Positions 45,746 to 55,925 are shown, numbered from the stretch's first letter. The stretch is DNA of 64,000 nt from Ruegeria atlantica (GCF_013032505.1 NZ_WQCG01000001.1:868001-932000), one strand, 5' to 3'. Notes: a model not told the origin generated them from the sequence alone. Numbers and translations are program-made.

Positions 45746-47542
45746 TTAGTGGTTATCGCGTGGCATGAAGCCTCGCGCGATATCGCGGTAGTTTTCTGCA
45801 CCCTTGAGCGTCATACCGCGATCCAACCGATCTACTTTTTCGCGGAATAATTCCTGCCAGGGGGATTGGTTGGGCGGGGTTGAATACCCACCCTTTGCCT
45901 CCAGATCGCGGGCGCGTTCATGCAGTTCTTCAAGCGAAACCAGCATATCTGCTGTGCCTTTGCCAAGATCGATGCGCAGTCGGTCACCATTTCGCACCAA
46001 GGCCAACCCACCACCCTCTGCAGCTTCGGGTGAGGCATTCAGGATAGACGGACTTCCTGATGTCCCGGATTGCCGTCCATCACCGATGCAAGGAAGGGCT
46101 TCGATGCCCTGTTTCAACAAATATGCGGGCGGCCGCATGTTCACGACCTCTGCAGCACCAGGGTATCCTTTTGGTCCAGCTCCGCGCATAATCAGAATAC
46201 AGTTTGCGTCGATGTTTTCTGCAGGATCATCGATCCGATGGTGAAAGTCCTCAGGCCCATCAAACACAACCGCCCTGCCCTCAAATGCATTAGGATCATC
46301 CGGGTTCGACAGGTAGGTCTCTCGAAATGCCTGTGAGATCACAGACGTCTTCATAATCGCACTCTCGAACAGGTTGCCCGAGAGATTGATGAACCCCGCC
46401 TGCTGCTTAACCGGGCTACTGACAGGCTTGATTACGTCGCTATTCTGAGACCGGCGCGTCGAGCAGTTATTGCCCATCGTCTTACCGTTCACCGTTATCG
46501 CATCGGGATGCGGTAGCAATCCAGCATCAAGAAGCTCTCCGACAACGGCGGGTACACCTCCGGCCTGTTGGTAGTCTTCGCCCAGATACTCACCCGCAGG
46601 CTGCATGTTAACCAACAGTGGAACGTCGTGGCCAAGTTTCTGCCAGTCATCGTTGGTCAATGGAACACCAAGATGCCGGGCGATTGCATTCAGGTGGATC
46701 GGAGCGTTCGTCGATCCACCAATCGCAGAGTTGATAACAATCGCATTCTCAAAAGCCTGACGTGTCATCACATCGCTGGGGCGTAGATCCTCCCAGACCA
46801 TGTCCACAATGCGTTTACCCGTTTCATAACTGATTTGACCGCGCTCTCTATACGGGGCTGGAATGGCTGCTGATCCGGGCAATTGCATACCCAAAGCCTC
46901 AGCAAGCGAATTCATGGTCGTTGCTGTTCCCATCGTATTGCAATAACCCACCGAAGGTGCTGCGGCGGCTGCGATCTCCATGAACTCATCGGTGTCGATT
47001 TCGTCAGCCGCAAGGTCTTCGCGCGCTTTCCAAATAACCGTTCCCGATCCGGCGCGTTCACCTTTCCACCAACCGTTGAGCATGGGGCCGACCGACAGGG
47101 CAATCGCTGGGATGTTGACGGTCGCAGCGGCCATAAGAAGCGCGGGCGTGGTCTTGTCGCAACCAATGTTCAGAACAACGCCATCAATCGGATACCCGAA
47201 TAGACTCTCAACCAAGGACAGATAAGCCAGGTTGCGGTCGAGTGACGCCGTTGGCCGTTTACCTGTCTCTTGTATCGGGTGGACCGGTATTTCGATGCAC
47301 GTTCCCCCGGCGGCGATGATTCCATCGCGAACACGTTTGGACAATTCGATATGATGCCGATTACAGGGGCTCAAATCACTGCCGGTCTGAGCAATGCCAA
47401 TGATCGGTTTGCCTGATTGCAGTTCCTCACGGGTCAATCCGTAATTCAGGTATCTTTCCAGATACAATGCCGTCATCTCAAGGTTCTCAGAATTCATGAA
47501 CCACTTGCGAGATCGCAAATCGTTTTTTGATACTTTTGTCAT
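45746..47542 (-). CDS. IlvD/Edd family sugar-acid dehydratase
   Basis: 598 residues, iron-sulfur dehydratase of the dihydroxyacid/6-phosphogluconate dehydratase family. Fe-S ligand regions are [17 protein letters not shown] and [20 protein letters not shown]. The length and sequence style ([20 protein letters not shown]) match the pentonate/hexonate dehydratase branch, which makes a 2-keto-3-deoxy sugar acid, rather than valine-pathway IlvD. ATG 47542 overlaps the upstream SDR stop as ATGA and is preferred over 47554. The sugar acid (arabinonate, xylonate, fuconate or galactonate) cannot be fixed. Confidence 0.85.
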   Translation of the reverse strand: MTKVSKNDLRSRKWFMNSENLEMTALYLERYLNYGLTREELQSGKPIIGIAQTGSDLSPCNRHHIELSKRVRDGIIAAGGTCIEIPVHPIQETGKRPTASLDRNLAYLSLVESLFGYPIDGVVLNIGCDKTTPALLMAAATVNIPAIALSVGPMLNGWWKGERAGSGTVIWKAREDLAADEIDTDEFMEIAAAAAPSVGYCNTMGTATTMNSLAEALGMQLPGSAAIPAPYRERGQISYETGKRIVDMVWEDLRPSDVMTRQAFENAIVINSAIGGSTNAPIHLNAIARHLGVPLTNDDWQKLGHDVPLLVNMQPAGEYLGEDYQQAGGVPAVVGELLDAGLLPHPDAITVNGKTMGNNCSTRRSQNSDVIKPVSSPVKQQAGFINLSGNLFESAIMKTSVISQAFRETYLSNPDDPNAFEGRAVVFDGPEDFHHRIDDPAENIDANCILIMRGAGPKGYPGAAEVVNMRPPAYLLKQGIEALPCIGDGRQSGTSGSPSILNASPEAAEGGGLALVRNGDRLRIDLGKGTADMLVSLEELHERARDLEAKGGYSTPPNQSPWQELFREKVDRLDRGMTLKGAENYRDIARGFMPRDNH

Positions 47543-48297
47543 TGGCCTGACCAACCCCCGTCAATTATGTGCGTGTGTCCTGTGGTGAATGCACTTTCAT
47601 CGCTCGCCAGATAGACGACCAATGCAGCAATCTCTTCTACTTTCGCTACACGCCCCATAGGCTGTCGCGCCACAAATTGTGCAAGGGCCTCTTCTCTGCT
47701 GCCCAGTTGCTCTCCCAACGCATCTACGCGGTCACGCCAACTGGGACTGTCGACTGTTCCCGGACAAATGCAATTGCACCGGATTCCTTTTGTTATGAAG
47801 TCCACGGCTACCGATTTCGTCAGCCCAACAACAGCGGCTTTTGTCGTTCCATATACAAAACGATTTGGCGCACCGATTATGGAACCCAGCGCGGAAGACA
47901 TATTGATTATCGAGCCTCCTCCGCGCTCTAGCATTCCCGGCAATACAGCCTTTGTCGTGCGCACCATTGAGCGCACATTAAGGTCCATGGCGAAATCCCA
48001 CTCTTCATCGGTTGCATCCAGAATAGTTCCGTGATGCACGAACCCTGCGCAGTTGAACAAAACGTCCGGCTTCGCTCGCGCGACCCCATGATGAATGCTG
48101 TCATTATTCGTCACATCCATCTCGAAAATTTCGAGATTTTCGAGATTCTGACCGCGAATCAAATTTAGTTTTTTGGGGCTAATATCCGTCGCATAGACTT
48201 TTGCACCCTCTCTTGCCATTGCAATTGCGCTTGCAAGTCCGATCCCCTGCGCGGCGGCTGTGACCAGGACGCTTTTCCCCTTAAGTCTTTCTGACAT
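47539..48297 (-). CDS. SDR, 2-keto-3-deoxy-sugar-acid dehydrogenase-like
   Basis: 252 residues. NAD motif [24 protein letters not shown]-type motif ([13 protein letters not shown]), Ser (INMSSALGS), [10 protein letters not shown] with catalytic Tyr/Lys. The N-terminal [13 protein letters not shown] and [16 protein letters not shown] block match 2-keto-3-deoxy-L-fuconate dehydrogenase-like SDRs, the oxidising step before the FAH hydrolase two genes downstream. First gene of the minus-strand operon. Confidence 0.8.
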   Translation of the reverse strand: MSERLKGKSVLVTAAAQGIGLASAIAMAREGAKVYATDISPKKLNLIRGQNLENLEIFEMDVTNNDSIHHGVARAKPDVLFNCAGFVHHGTILDATDEEWDFAMDLNVRSMVRTTKAVLPGMLERGGGSIINMSSALGSIIGAPNRFVYGTTKAAVVGLTKSVAVDFITKGIRCNCICPGTVDSPSWRDRVDALGEQLGSREEALAQFVARQPMGRVAKVEEIAALVVYLASDESAFTTGHTHIIDGGWSGQ

Positions 48298-48484
48298 ATA
48301 AATATTCCGACCTCAAAAGTGGCGACTGGACAAGTGTTACGTCGTCCCACAGATCAACCGAGAAGCAAAGAAACCTTGGCGGATTTGCAACGACTTCTGG
48401 CATGTGGGCCCAGAGCCGTTAGCGTATGACAGAGATTTTGGTTTGGCCATAACCATGCGTGGCGCACCTTCGGAAGGACAGTAG

Positions 48485-49372
48485 ATGATGAGCAAGCAGT
48501 TCAAAGTGGCTCTGTTGGGAACCGGCCTGATGGGAGCTCCTATGGCGCGGAATATTTTGCGCGCCGAGTTTCCGCTCACTGTATGGAACCGCAGCTTGAA
48601 AAAGGCAAAACCGTTGGCAGCAGAAGGCGCGACATTGGTGGAAACTGCCCCGCTGGCGGTTTCGGGTGCAGACGTAATAATAACCATGCTCTCGGATGGA
48701 TACGCGACCGGCGCGCTACTTGCTGACGAGGCTTTCCGCGAGCAACTCAAACCGGGGATGATCTGGATTGATATGTCGAGCGCCAAACCCGAACACGCAA
48801 GAGAGCAATCCGCGCAGCTTTCCTCGATGGGGGTGCTGCATCTGGACGCCCCGGTTTCCGGTGGCACCAAAGGTGCCGAAGCTGGCACCCTTGCGATCAT
48901 GGTCGGTGGCGGTCAGGACGTTATGGAGCGCGTGCGACCGGTTCTGACAGCAATGGGCCGGCCTGTGCATGTTGGCCCAAGTGGTTCTGGTCAATTGTGC
49001 AAATTGGCCAATCAAACAATTGTCGCTGTAACAATATCGGCAGTCGCCGAGGCGACTCTACTGGCTCAGCAAGGCGGTGCGGACCCCACCGCGTTGAGGG
49101 CCGCACTAAAGGGGGGCTTTGCGGATAGTATTATCTTGCAACAACATGGCGAACGCATGTCTGATGGAAATTTTACACCCGGGGGTTTGTCTAAGTTTCA
49201 ACTAAAGGATTTGGACAATACGCTAGAGGAAGCGGGAAGCCTTGGCGTTGAGCTACCCAGCACCCGATCTGTGCGCGACCGCTTCGAATATCTGATAGAC
49301 GAAATGGATGGGGCCGAACTGGATCATTCGGCTTTGTATCTGGAACTCAAAAAACGGAACGGAATGCTGTGA
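48485..49372 (+). CDS. HIBADH-family NAD(P)-dependent dehydrogenase
   Basis: 295 residues. N-terminal ALLGTGLMGAPMARNIL (NAD(P)), DAPVSGGTKGAEAGTL (substrate loop) and catalytic Lys in SGQLCKLANQT. This group includes tartronate semialdehyde reductase, 3-hydroxyisobutyrate dehydrogenase and L-threonate dehydrogenase; the DenD-like partner suggests a four-carbon sugar acid. AAGGAC precedes the ATG. Its stop overlaps the next gene by 4 bases (GTGA). Divergent from the SDR-IlvD operon. Confidence 0.82.
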   Translation: MMSKQFKVALLGTGLMGAPMARNILRAEFPLTVWNRSLKKAKPLAAEGATLVETAPLAVSGADVIITMLSDGYATGALLADEAFREQLKPGMIWIDMSSAKPEHAREQSAQLSSMGVLHLDAPVSGGTKGAEAGTLAIMVGGGQDVMERVRPVLTAMGRPVHVGPSGSGQLCKLANQTIVAVTISAVAEATLLAQQGGADPTALRAALKGGFADSIILQQHGERMSDGNFTPGGLSKFQLKDLDNTLEEAGSLGVELPSTRSVRDRFEYLIDEMDGAELDHSALYLELKKRNGML

Positions 49373-50337
49373 CGCGGATCCTGATTATAGGCGGCGGAGG
49401 AATGCTGGGCCAGAAACTGGCCCATCGCGTGTCGATCCAAGAAACCTTTGGAGCCGATGCCCAAGTCTCACTGTTCGATCTCTCGTTCCCGCCCGACAGT
49501 GCGGCAGGTAATCAAATTGTGGGGAACTTGACTGCGACAGGCATAGCTAAGTCTTTCGCTACGCAGCGGCCAGACGTCATTTTTCATCTTGCAGCTATCG
49601 TTTCAGGCCAAGCTGAAACAGACTTTGCGTTGGGTTGGGATGTAAACCTTATGGCAACGTGGGCACTGCTGAACGCACTTAAGGATCAACACGAAGCTTC
49701 AGAAAGCGAGTACACACCGCGCCTGGTTTTTGCCTCGTCCATAGCAGTTTTCGGGTCACCATTCCCCGAAAAGATAAGCGATGAATTCCTCTCGGCACCT
49801 TTGACAAGTTACGGAGCGCAGAAAGCGGCGGCTGAATTGATGATCACGGATTTCAGCAGGAAAGGATATATCGACGGTATTTCCTTGCGCTTGCCCACTT
49901 TGTGTGTGCGCCCGGGCAAAGCCAACGCTGCCGCTTCGTCCTTCTTTTCAGGTATAATCCGAGAGCCATTGAATGGGGATGAGGCTGTCTTGCCAGTTGC
50001 CGAAACCGTTCGCCACTGGCACGCCAGCCCCCGCGCCGCTGCGACTTTTTTGACCCACGCAGCAACAATGGACACGCAGCTTTTGAATGACAGACGCGCA
50101 TTGAACATGCCTGGCGTAAGTTGCACCGTCGCCGAACAAATCGAAGCTCTGCGCAAAGTGGCCGGCCAAGAAGCGGTTGGCCTAATCAGGCAAGAACCCG
50201 ACGAGACAATCGAACGAATAGTCAAGAATTGGCCGCGAGACTTTCAAACAGATCGCGCTCTGGAGTTGGGGTTCAAGGCGGAATCAAGCTTCGACGAAAT
50301 CATTCGCGTGTATTTGGAAGACGATTTTCGGCTTTAG
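49369..50337 (+). CDS. extended SDR, D-erythronate dehydrogenase-like (DenD)
   Basis: 322 residues with the epimerase-type NAD motif LIIGGGGMLGQKLAHRV, FASSIAVFGSPFPE, and catalytic SYGAQKAAAELMI (Tyr/Lys). This sequence matches the D-erythronate dehydrogenase (DenD) branch rather than sugar-nucleotide epimerases. Start is GTG at 49369, coupled to the previous gene. With a neighbouring HIBADH-type enzyme it suggests oxidation of a tetronate. It converges with the GntR gene, overlapping it by 4 bases. Confidence 0.8.
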   Translation: MTRILIIGGGGMLGQKLAHRVSIQETFGADAQVSLFDLSFPPDSAAGNQIVGNLTATGIAKSFATQRPDVIFHLAAIVSGQAETDFALGWDVNLMATWALLNALKDQHEASESEYTPRLVFASSIAVFGSPFPEKISDEFLSAPLTSYGAQKAAAELMITDFSRKGYIDGISLRLPTLCVRPGKANAAASSFFSGIIREPLNGDEAVLPVAETVRHWHASPRAAATFLTHAATMDTQLLNDRRALNMPGVSCTVAEQIEALRKVAGQEAVGLIRQEPDETIERIVKNWPRDFQTDRALELGFKAESSFDEIIRVYLEDDFRL

Positions 50338-50984
50338 TCGCCCATCGTCTTTCCAGTTAGATGGCGTTCCAGATGGTCGTGAATTTTCTCTCGTGTTAAC
50401 TGCTCATCCCCTGACAATGCTGCTTCAAGTATATCGGCATGGTGTCTTATGTTCTGAGAAATGAATTCAAAGTTCCGGTCTGCCACCATCAACTGCTGTC
50501 TGAATTGCGCGTAAACTCGGCTATGCATTTGTTTTAAAGTTTCCGAGCCACAGGCAGAAATAAGTGTTTCGTGAAATTCCTTTTCCGAGGCAAACCATAT
50601 CTCGATAAGGCCGCTCGGGTCGTCTGTGGCGTGAATGCGTTTTTCGATATGGCTAAGTTTGTGATGTGCGGCCGTCAATCTTGCTTCCCAATCCACCCCG
50701 CCATTACGGATCGACATTGCGGTGCCTTCGGCCTCCAACAGAACACGGACGTGCGTCAATTCGATAAGCTTCTGCGGCGAACGCATTGGCACGCGGAAAC
50801 CTTTTTGTTCCTGAAAGTCCACCAAACCAACAGCGGCCAAACGAAAAAGGACTTCACGAACGGCGCTCGCAGAACAGCCATACACTTTACGAAGTTCTTC
50901 AGCCCGCACCTTGGCTCCATGCTCGAATCCATTAGAGATCAGGCGCATCTTAAGATCTTGATAAATATCTATTTCGTCGTTCAT
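50334..50984 (-). CDS. GntR family regulator, FCD domain
   Basis: 216 residues: winged helix (DIYQDLKMRLISNGFEHG, VYGCSASAVREVLFRL) and an all-helical FCD effector domain (VRVLLEAEGTAMSIR to the end). FCD regulators such as UxuR/ExuR sense sugar acids, and this one is divergent from the hexuronate operon. The frame opens with TTG at 51002; ATG 50984 is preferred with AAGG some 11 bases upstream. It likely represses the operon starting at 51182. Confidence 0.85.
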   Translation of the reverse strand: MNDEIDIYQDLKMRLISNGFEHGAKVRAEELRKVYGCSASAVREVLFRLAAVGLVDFQEQKGFRVPMRSPQKLIELTHVRVLLEAEGTAMSIRNGGVDWEARLTAAHHKLSHIEKRIHATDDPSGLIEIWFASEKEFHETLISACGSETLKQMHSRVYAQFRQQLMVADRNFEFISQNIRHHADILEAALSGDEQLTREKIHDHLERHLTGKTMGD

Positions 50985-51033
50985 TCCAGTATGCACCTTC
51001 AAGTTTTGTCCAAGTAGCGTCCTAACCTTATTT

Positions 51034-51070
51034 TCGAATTATCGCAAGAATCTCGAATTTTTTAAAAATT
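51034..51070. promoter_or_regulatory. possible GntR operator region
   Basis: TCGAATT occurs twice, at 51034-51040 and 51053-51059, 19 bases apart, and AATTTTTTAAAAATT (51056-51070) is a perfect palindrome around a central T. This AT-rich block is in the 197-base gap between the divergent GntR gene and the TRAP operon. Which element binds the regulator is undecided. Confidence 0.4.
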
Positions 51071-51181
51071 TCAATTTTTTCTTGTTGCATTCGATTCGTC
51101 GGCTTAACGTTTACCTGCGCGACAGCAAAGGAGGCGGCAAGATCTTCCACACCGCGCACGCTCAACGTCTGGGAGGACAAT

Positions 51182-52195
51182 ATGAAAATAGTCAAGACAG
51201 CGGCCCTCGCGGCCGTAGCCACGACAATGGCAGCCGGTTTCGCGATGGCTGAAACAACGAAGCTTAGAATTCAAACCCATTTTTCGCCCGAAACTCTGTC
51301 AGGCCAGATGGCTGCAAAATTCGTTGAAGACATTCAGGAAATGTCGAACGGCGAAATCGAAGTTGAAATGTTCTATTCCTCTTCGGTGGTCAAATCAGTT
51401 GAAACCTTCGATGCCGCAGCTACCGGAATTCTGGATTGCGACATGACGGGCGGCGGCTATCAGACCGGTAAAAACCCGGCCTTCCAGTTTGCGGGCGACC
51501 TGCTCGGCGGATATCAGAACCCCTATCAGCAAATGGCTTGGCTTCTTCATGGCGGCGGAAGAGAAGCTGTAAATGATTTATACAACGGCTACGACATGGA
51601 ATTCATCGGATGGTGGATTCCCGGGCCGGAGTCGCTTTCTTCGACCAAGCCGATTGCAAAAGTGGACGACTTCAAAGATTGGAAATTCCGCTCCCCTCCA
51701 GGCCTTGCGACCAAAGTGTTCGCGGAACTTGGTGCTTCTCCGATCGTTATGGACTTCAACGAAATCTTCACAGCTTTGGAAACCGGCATCATTGATGGTG
51801 CGGATGCTGCGAACCTGACGAACAATGTGGGCCTGGGCCTGTACGAGATCGCAGGTCACACAAACTATCCCGGTTTCCACTCGATGCCCGCGGACCACCT
51901 TGCCTGTCGCAAAGACGTTTGGGAAGCAATGCCCGCGCACCATAAGAAGATTATGGAAGTCGCAATGGATAGCCTGGCATTGCACAATGCGACCATCAAC
52001 GAAGTGCAGAACGCTCAGACTGCAAAAGACCTGAAAGCAAAAGGCGTTCAGTTGTACGAATGGTCGCCTGAAGATCTGGCAGCCTATCGCGCGGCCGTTC
52101 AAGTCGGGTGGACTGAGTTCGCAACGACCCCTGAAGCACAGGCGCTGCTGGAAAGCCATATCAACTTCCTGCGTGACCTGGGCGCGATGCAGTAG
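51182..52195 (+). CDS. TRAP transporter solute-binding protein (DctP family)
   Basis: 337 residues. Signal peptide MKIVKTAALAAVATTMAA, cleaved at about AMA|ETTKL. Mature domain typical of DctP (LRIQTHFSPETLSGQMAAKF, ELGASPIVMDFNEIFTALET, with the Arg of KFRSPPG for the carboxylate of the ligand). Delivers a sugar acid or other carboxylate to the DctQM permease. Strong GGGAGGACA ribosome site at 6-8 bases. First gene of the operon; the stem-loop after its stop may favour its higher expression. Confidence 0.93.
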   Translation: MKIVKTAALAAVATTMAAGFAMAETTKLRIQTHFSPETLSGQMAAKFVEDIQEMSNGEIEVEMFYSSSVVKSVETFDAAATGILDCDMTGGGYQTGKNPAFQFAGDLLGGYQNPYQQMAWLLHGGGREAVNDLYNGYDMEFIGWWIPGPESLSSTKPIAKVDDFKDWKFRSPPGLATKVFAELGASPIVMDFNEIFTALETGIIDGADAANLTNNVGLGLYEIAGHTNYPGFHSMPADHLACRKDVWEAMPAHHKKIMEVAMDSLALHNATINEVQNAQTAKDLKAKGVQLYEWSPEDLAAYRAAVQVGWTEFATTPEAQALLESHINFLRDLGAMQ

Positions 52196-52227
52196 TCAGG
52201 CTGCGACCGACTTACGACACACGGAAG

Positions 52228-52243
52228 GGCCGCACTAGCGGCC
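52228..52243 (+). promoter_or_regulatory. stem-loop between dctP and the next gene
   Basis: GGCCGC (52228-52233), ACTA, GCGGCC (52238-52243) is a 6-bp perfect hairpin without a T tract, located after the binding-protein gene. Such hairpins often stabilise the upstream message, allowing excess binding protein. Confidence 0.5.
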
Positions 52244-52274
52244 TCTCCGGTTCGGCGCCGGGATCCAGAGCTTC

Positions 52275-53444
52275 ATGAAAATCACCAGAATAATAAGTCA
52301 CGTACTGCAGTACGACATGCCGGAAGTTCTGGGCTACTCGCAACAGTATTATGACAAGCGTACAACTCATCTGGTCGAGGTTCAGACAGATGAACGGGTA
52401 ACTGGTTGGGGGGAGTGCTTTGGTCCCGGAAACGTAGCCATTGCCAACAAATCCATCGTGGAAAAGGTCATCCAACCAATGGTTCTTGGCATGGACCCTT
52501 TGGACAAAGACGTGATCTGGCACAAGGTGTACAACCTTTTGCGAGACCATGGCCAAAGCGGAATGCCAATACAGGCTTTGTCCGGTGTGGACATTGCACT
52601 TTGGGACATCACCGGCAAAATCTCTGGCCTCCCCCTCCATAAGCTTGTCGGCGGCGCACATCGCGCAAGCGTTCCTTGCTACGGCTACGGCATGATGCTC
52701 AGGGATGAACCGATTTCCAATCTGGCCAGCCGTTTTGAGGATGAAGCCTCAAAGATCAAGGAGATGGGATTCACCGCCACCAAAATGAAAACGGGCTTTG
52801 GCCCGAAGCCTGATGTGAAGCTGTGCGAAGCCGTTCGACGCGGGGTTGGTGACGACTTTCCCTTTATGGTCGATGCAAACCATGCCTATACGACTTCGGA
52901 CGCATTCTACGTCGGTCGGTCGCTGGAAGAACTGGACGCATATTGGTTCGAAGAACCCGTCGCGCCAGAAGACATTGACGGATACCGCGAATTGCGCACT
53001 TCGCTGAAAGTCAACATTTCGGGCGGTGAGACGGTATTCAATCGCTGGGCCTGGCGCAGTCTTCTTGAAAATCGCGGCATCGATATAGCGCAGCCAGAAG
53101 TTTGCGCTTTGGGCGGTGTTTCAGAGTATCTCAGGGTACTGGCCCTATGCCACGCACATTTCACTCCGGTCGTAAATCACGTCTGGGGTAGCGCCATCGC
53201 TGTCGCAACTAATCTGCAGTTACTGGCGGCCATGCCCGCGATTCCAGGCGGCTTGCATCCGTGGGAGCCGATGCTGGAGTTCGACACAACGGACAACAAG
53301 TTTCGGGACGATCTGCTGACCGTACCGCTGGGAATTCAAAATCAGGTCAAGGCCAACAACGGTCGTGTCATGATCCCGACTGGGCCCGGACTGGGTGTCG
53401 AGCCGGATCGAGACTTTATCGATCACTACAGGATCGAAGGATAG
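52275..53444 (+). CDS. enolase-superfamily sugar-acid dehydratase (mandelate racemase family)
   Basis: 389 residues. Metal ligands Asp200 (FMVDANHAY), Glu226 (WFEEPVAPED), Glu252 (SGGETVF). Acid/base residues: Lys172 of the ATKMKTG motif and His302 (VVNHVWGS). This set fits MR-subgroup acid sugar dehydratases (mannonate, altronate, gulonate, galactonate, tartrate). Length is normal. In a hexuronate operon it could dehydrate D-mannonate or an unusual sugar acid; the exact acid cannot be read. Confidence 0.82.
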   Translation: MKITRIISHVLQYDMPEVLGYSQQYYDKRTTHLVEVQTDERVTGWGECFGPGNVAIANKSIVEKVIQPMVLGMDPLDKDVIWHKVYNLLRDHGQSGMPIQALSGVDIALWDITGKISGLPLHKLVGGAHRASVPCYGYGMMLRDEPISNLASRFEDEASKIKEMGFTATKMKTGFGPKPDVKLCEAVRRGVGDDFPFMVDANHAYTTSDAFYVGRSLEELDAYWFEEPVAPEDIDGYRELRTSLKVNISGGETVFNRWAWRSLLENRGIDIAQPEVCALGGVSEYLRVLALCHAHFTPVVNHVWGSAIAVATNLQLLAAMPAIPGGLHPWEPMLEFDTTDNKFRDDLLTVPLGIQNQVKANNGRVMIPTGPGLGVEPDRDFIDHYRIEG

Positions 53445-53460
53445 GGACGAGGGTTACGCG

Positions 53461-54303
53461 ATGCATAAGAATTCAGGCGGACCAATTGAATGGCTCATAC
53501 CGTTGGCCTTCGTCGCGACGGCCAGTTGGCTTGTTTGGCATCTCCCTGCATTCCTATTGGATTGGCTGCCCTACACCTCTGAATCCCTCAAAAGTCAGGT
53601 AACAGAAATATATCTGCGCAGCGACATCACGCCCGAATTGTCTGGCGTGTTCGGGGGTTATGTCGACATCATCGACGTCGCCGCGCTCGTCCTTCTACCG
53701 TTTCTTGCAGTGATTGGCACCAAGACAGTGCGCCCAGCGACGATGGAGTTCGAAGGCACGACGGTTATGGATCGTTTCGCCCTGTTCATAGGACGAGTTA
53801 CGATGATGATGATCGCAATCATGACTGTCGTCATGCTCTACGAAGTCTTCATGCGCTATATCCTGGAAAAGCCGACCGAGTGGGCCAACGAAATGACACT
53901 TTGGTTCGCCAGCTTTGTGTTTCTGATGTCCGGCTACTACGCCATGCAGCAACGCAGTCACATTCGAATATTCCTGCTCTACGACGCAGTTCCACGTTGG
54001 CTTCAACGCGTTTTTGATACGGTTTCGACAATACTGATCGTGCTGTTTGCCTTCTTTTTGGTCTACGGCAGCTACAAACAGGTGTTCGTCAACAAGCTCT
54101 ATAAATGGGAGCTTTATGGCTCCGCCTTCAATCCTCCGATCCCGGCGACGTTGCAGCCGATGGTGCTGATCGTGATTACGCTCGTCGCAATGCAAGCAAT
54201 TTTGAACTTGATCGCCGATTGGAACAAAGAACCGGAAATCCACACAGATGAACCGGACGAAGACGAAATTGAAATGATCAAACGAGCGGTGGGACAAGAC
54301 TGA
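53461..54303 (+). CDS. TRAP transporter small permease (DctQ), long form
   Basis: 280 residues from ATG 53461 (GAGGG 8-9 bases upstream). The conserved DctQ core is the second half: PTEWANEMTLWFASFVFLMS and QQRSHIRIFLLYD. Ordinary DctQ proteins are about 160-200 residues; the first 120 residues here add two further membrane segments (PLAFVATASWLVWHL, VAALVLLPFLAVIG). Its stop overlaps the dctM start (TGATG), so the two are coupled. Confidence 0.9.
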   Translation: MHKNSGGPIEWLIPLAFVATASWLVWHLPAFLLDWLPYTSESLKSQVTEIYLRSDITPELSGVFGGYVDIIDVAALVLLPFLAVIGTKTVRPATMEFEGTTVMDRFALFIGRVTMMMIAIMTVVMLYEVFMRYILEKPTEWANEMTLWFASFVFLMSGYYAMQQRSHIRIFLLYDAVPRWLQRVFDTVSTILIVLFAFFLVYGSYKQVFVNKLYKWELYGSAFNPPIPATLQPMVLIVITLVAMQAILNLIADWNKEPEIHTDEPDEDEIEMIKRAVGQD

Positions 54304-55925
54304 TGGATATTGGAACAATCTCACTCATTCTGATGGTCGCCCTGATCGTGCTTCTGGCGATCGGAATGCCCTTGGGTCTGGCCTCGGCTTCGCTTGCGGT
54401 TCTGGTTCTTGTCCTGAAGTTCGAACCGACACTGCTTTTGAACCCGTTTTCATTCGGCGACGGGGTTCTCACCGGTCGGCCAGGGACTGGGCCGCTCTAT
54501 ATCCTGGCACAGAAAATATACGGGCTCTTAACGGACTACGTGCTCATATCAGTGCCATTGTTTATCTTCATGGCGTCGCTGCTAGAGCGGTCCGGGATCG
54601 CGCGTGACATGTATTCGTCGCTGAATGTCTGGCTGTCCAGAACACGCGGCGGCATCGCGATCGTGACCTCGATCATGGCGGTGATCATGGCAGCCATGTC
54701 CGGCATAATCGGTGGTGAGGTTGTCCTGCTGGGACTTATCGCCCTGCCCCAGATGCTGCGCCTAGGGTACGATCAAAATCTCGCGATCGGCGTCATCTGC
54801 GCCTCGGGTTCGCTGGGCACCATGATCCCTCCCTCCATCGTTCTGATCATCTATGGGCTGATCACCGAAACCTCGATCAAGTCGCTGTTCACCGCGTCTT
54901 TCATTCCCGGCTTCATGCTGGCCTCGATGATAATCCTGTACATCATCATCCGCACGCAGTTGAATCCTCATCACGCTCCGCTGCCGGAACCGGATCCGAA
55001 CGACCCCGAACCGGCCGAAAAACGCAAACTGTTTGGGGCCTTCATGAGCATCGTCGTCGCCGGATTTTCCACCGTTCTGTTTATCCGGGCCGCGTTTTTC
55101 GAGCTCTCAGGCTCGAACGCTGCCAGCCAGGGCGAGCCCGCGAGGCTGGGAACGGCTGACTACATGCCCTGGTTTGCCGGCATCACGATCGTTGCCCTTC
55201 TGCTGATCTTCTTCGTCTTTGGCAGAGAGCGCGCTAAAATCGGGTGGGAAATGGGCAAAGGCCTCGTCGCTCCGCTGGTCGTCATCGGCGTCGTGCTCGG
55301 CTCGATCTATGGCGGGATCACAGGCATCACCGAGGCTGCGGGCATGGGCGCCTTCGCCGTTCTGATTATCGCCATCCTGCGGGGCGAAGGATCGTTCGAG
55401 CTGGTTTGGGACAGCTTGATGCGAACCCTAAAATCCACAGGCACCATCATCTGGGTTACGATCGGGGCCGCCGCGCTGGCGGGTGCCTACACCATTGCTG
55501 GCGGGCCCCAATACGTGGCTGACCTAATCGTCGGCCAGGAGCTGCCAACCATGCTGGTCATTCTGGTGATGATGCTGATCTTGCTGTTCATGGGCGCATT
55601 CATGGATTGGGTCGGCATCGTGCTGTTGATTATTCCGGTCTTTCTGCCGATCGTCCTGCGCCTTCCTATCGAAGAAATCGGAGTCTTTGGCCAGTTGGAG
55701 CCGAGTCATGTCGCCATCTGGTTCGGCGTCGTGTTCTGTATGAACATGCAGGTCAGCTTCCTCTCGCCCCCATTTGGCCCGGCCGCGTTCTACCTGAAGT
55801 CGGTGGCCCCGCCACATATCAGTCTGACGGATATCTTCCGCGGCTTCCTGCCATTCATCGGGATCCAGTTGCTGGCGCTTTCCGTTCTTCTGATTTGGCC
55901 GGGCATCATCGCGCTGCTGTTGTGA
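54303..55925 (+). CDS. TRAP transporter large permease (DctM), long form
   Basis: 540 residues with 12 or more membrane segments; ordinary DctM is about 430. Core motifs IGMPLGLASASLAVLVL, GIIGGEVVLLGLIALPQML, and FLSPPFGPAAFYLKSVAPP are intact. Extra sequence lies in the middle: a charged loop (PEPDPNDPEPAEKRKLFG) and additional helices about residues 250-310. The matching enlargement of DctQ suggests a distinct TRAP subtype with both membrane subunits enlarged. Confidence 0.9.
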   Translation: MDIGTISLILMVALIVLLAIGMPLGLASASLAVLVLVLKFEPTLLLNPFSFGDGVLTGRPGTGPLYILAQKIYGLLTDYVLISVPLFIFMASLLERSGIARDMYSSLNVWLSRTRGGIAIVTSIMAVIMAAMSGIIGGEVVLLGLIALPQMLRLGYDQNLAIGVICASGSLGTMIPPSIVLIIYGLITETSIKSLFTASFIPGFMLASMIILYIIIRTQLNPHHAPLPEPDPNDPEPAEKRKLFGAFMSIVVAGFSTVLFIRAAFFELSGSNAASQGEPARLGTADYMPWFAGITIVALLLIFFVFGRERAKIGWEMGKGLVAPLVVIGVVLGSIYGGITGITEAAGMGAFAVLIIAILRGEGSFELVWDSLMRTLKSTGTIIWVTIGAAALAGAYTIAGGPQYVADLIVGQELPTMLVILVMMLILLFMGAFMDWVGIVLLIIPVFLPIVLRLPIEEIGVFGQLEPSHVAIWFGVVFCMNMQVSFLSPPFGPAAFYLKSVAPPHISLTDIFRGFLPFIGIQLLALSVLLIWPGIIALLL

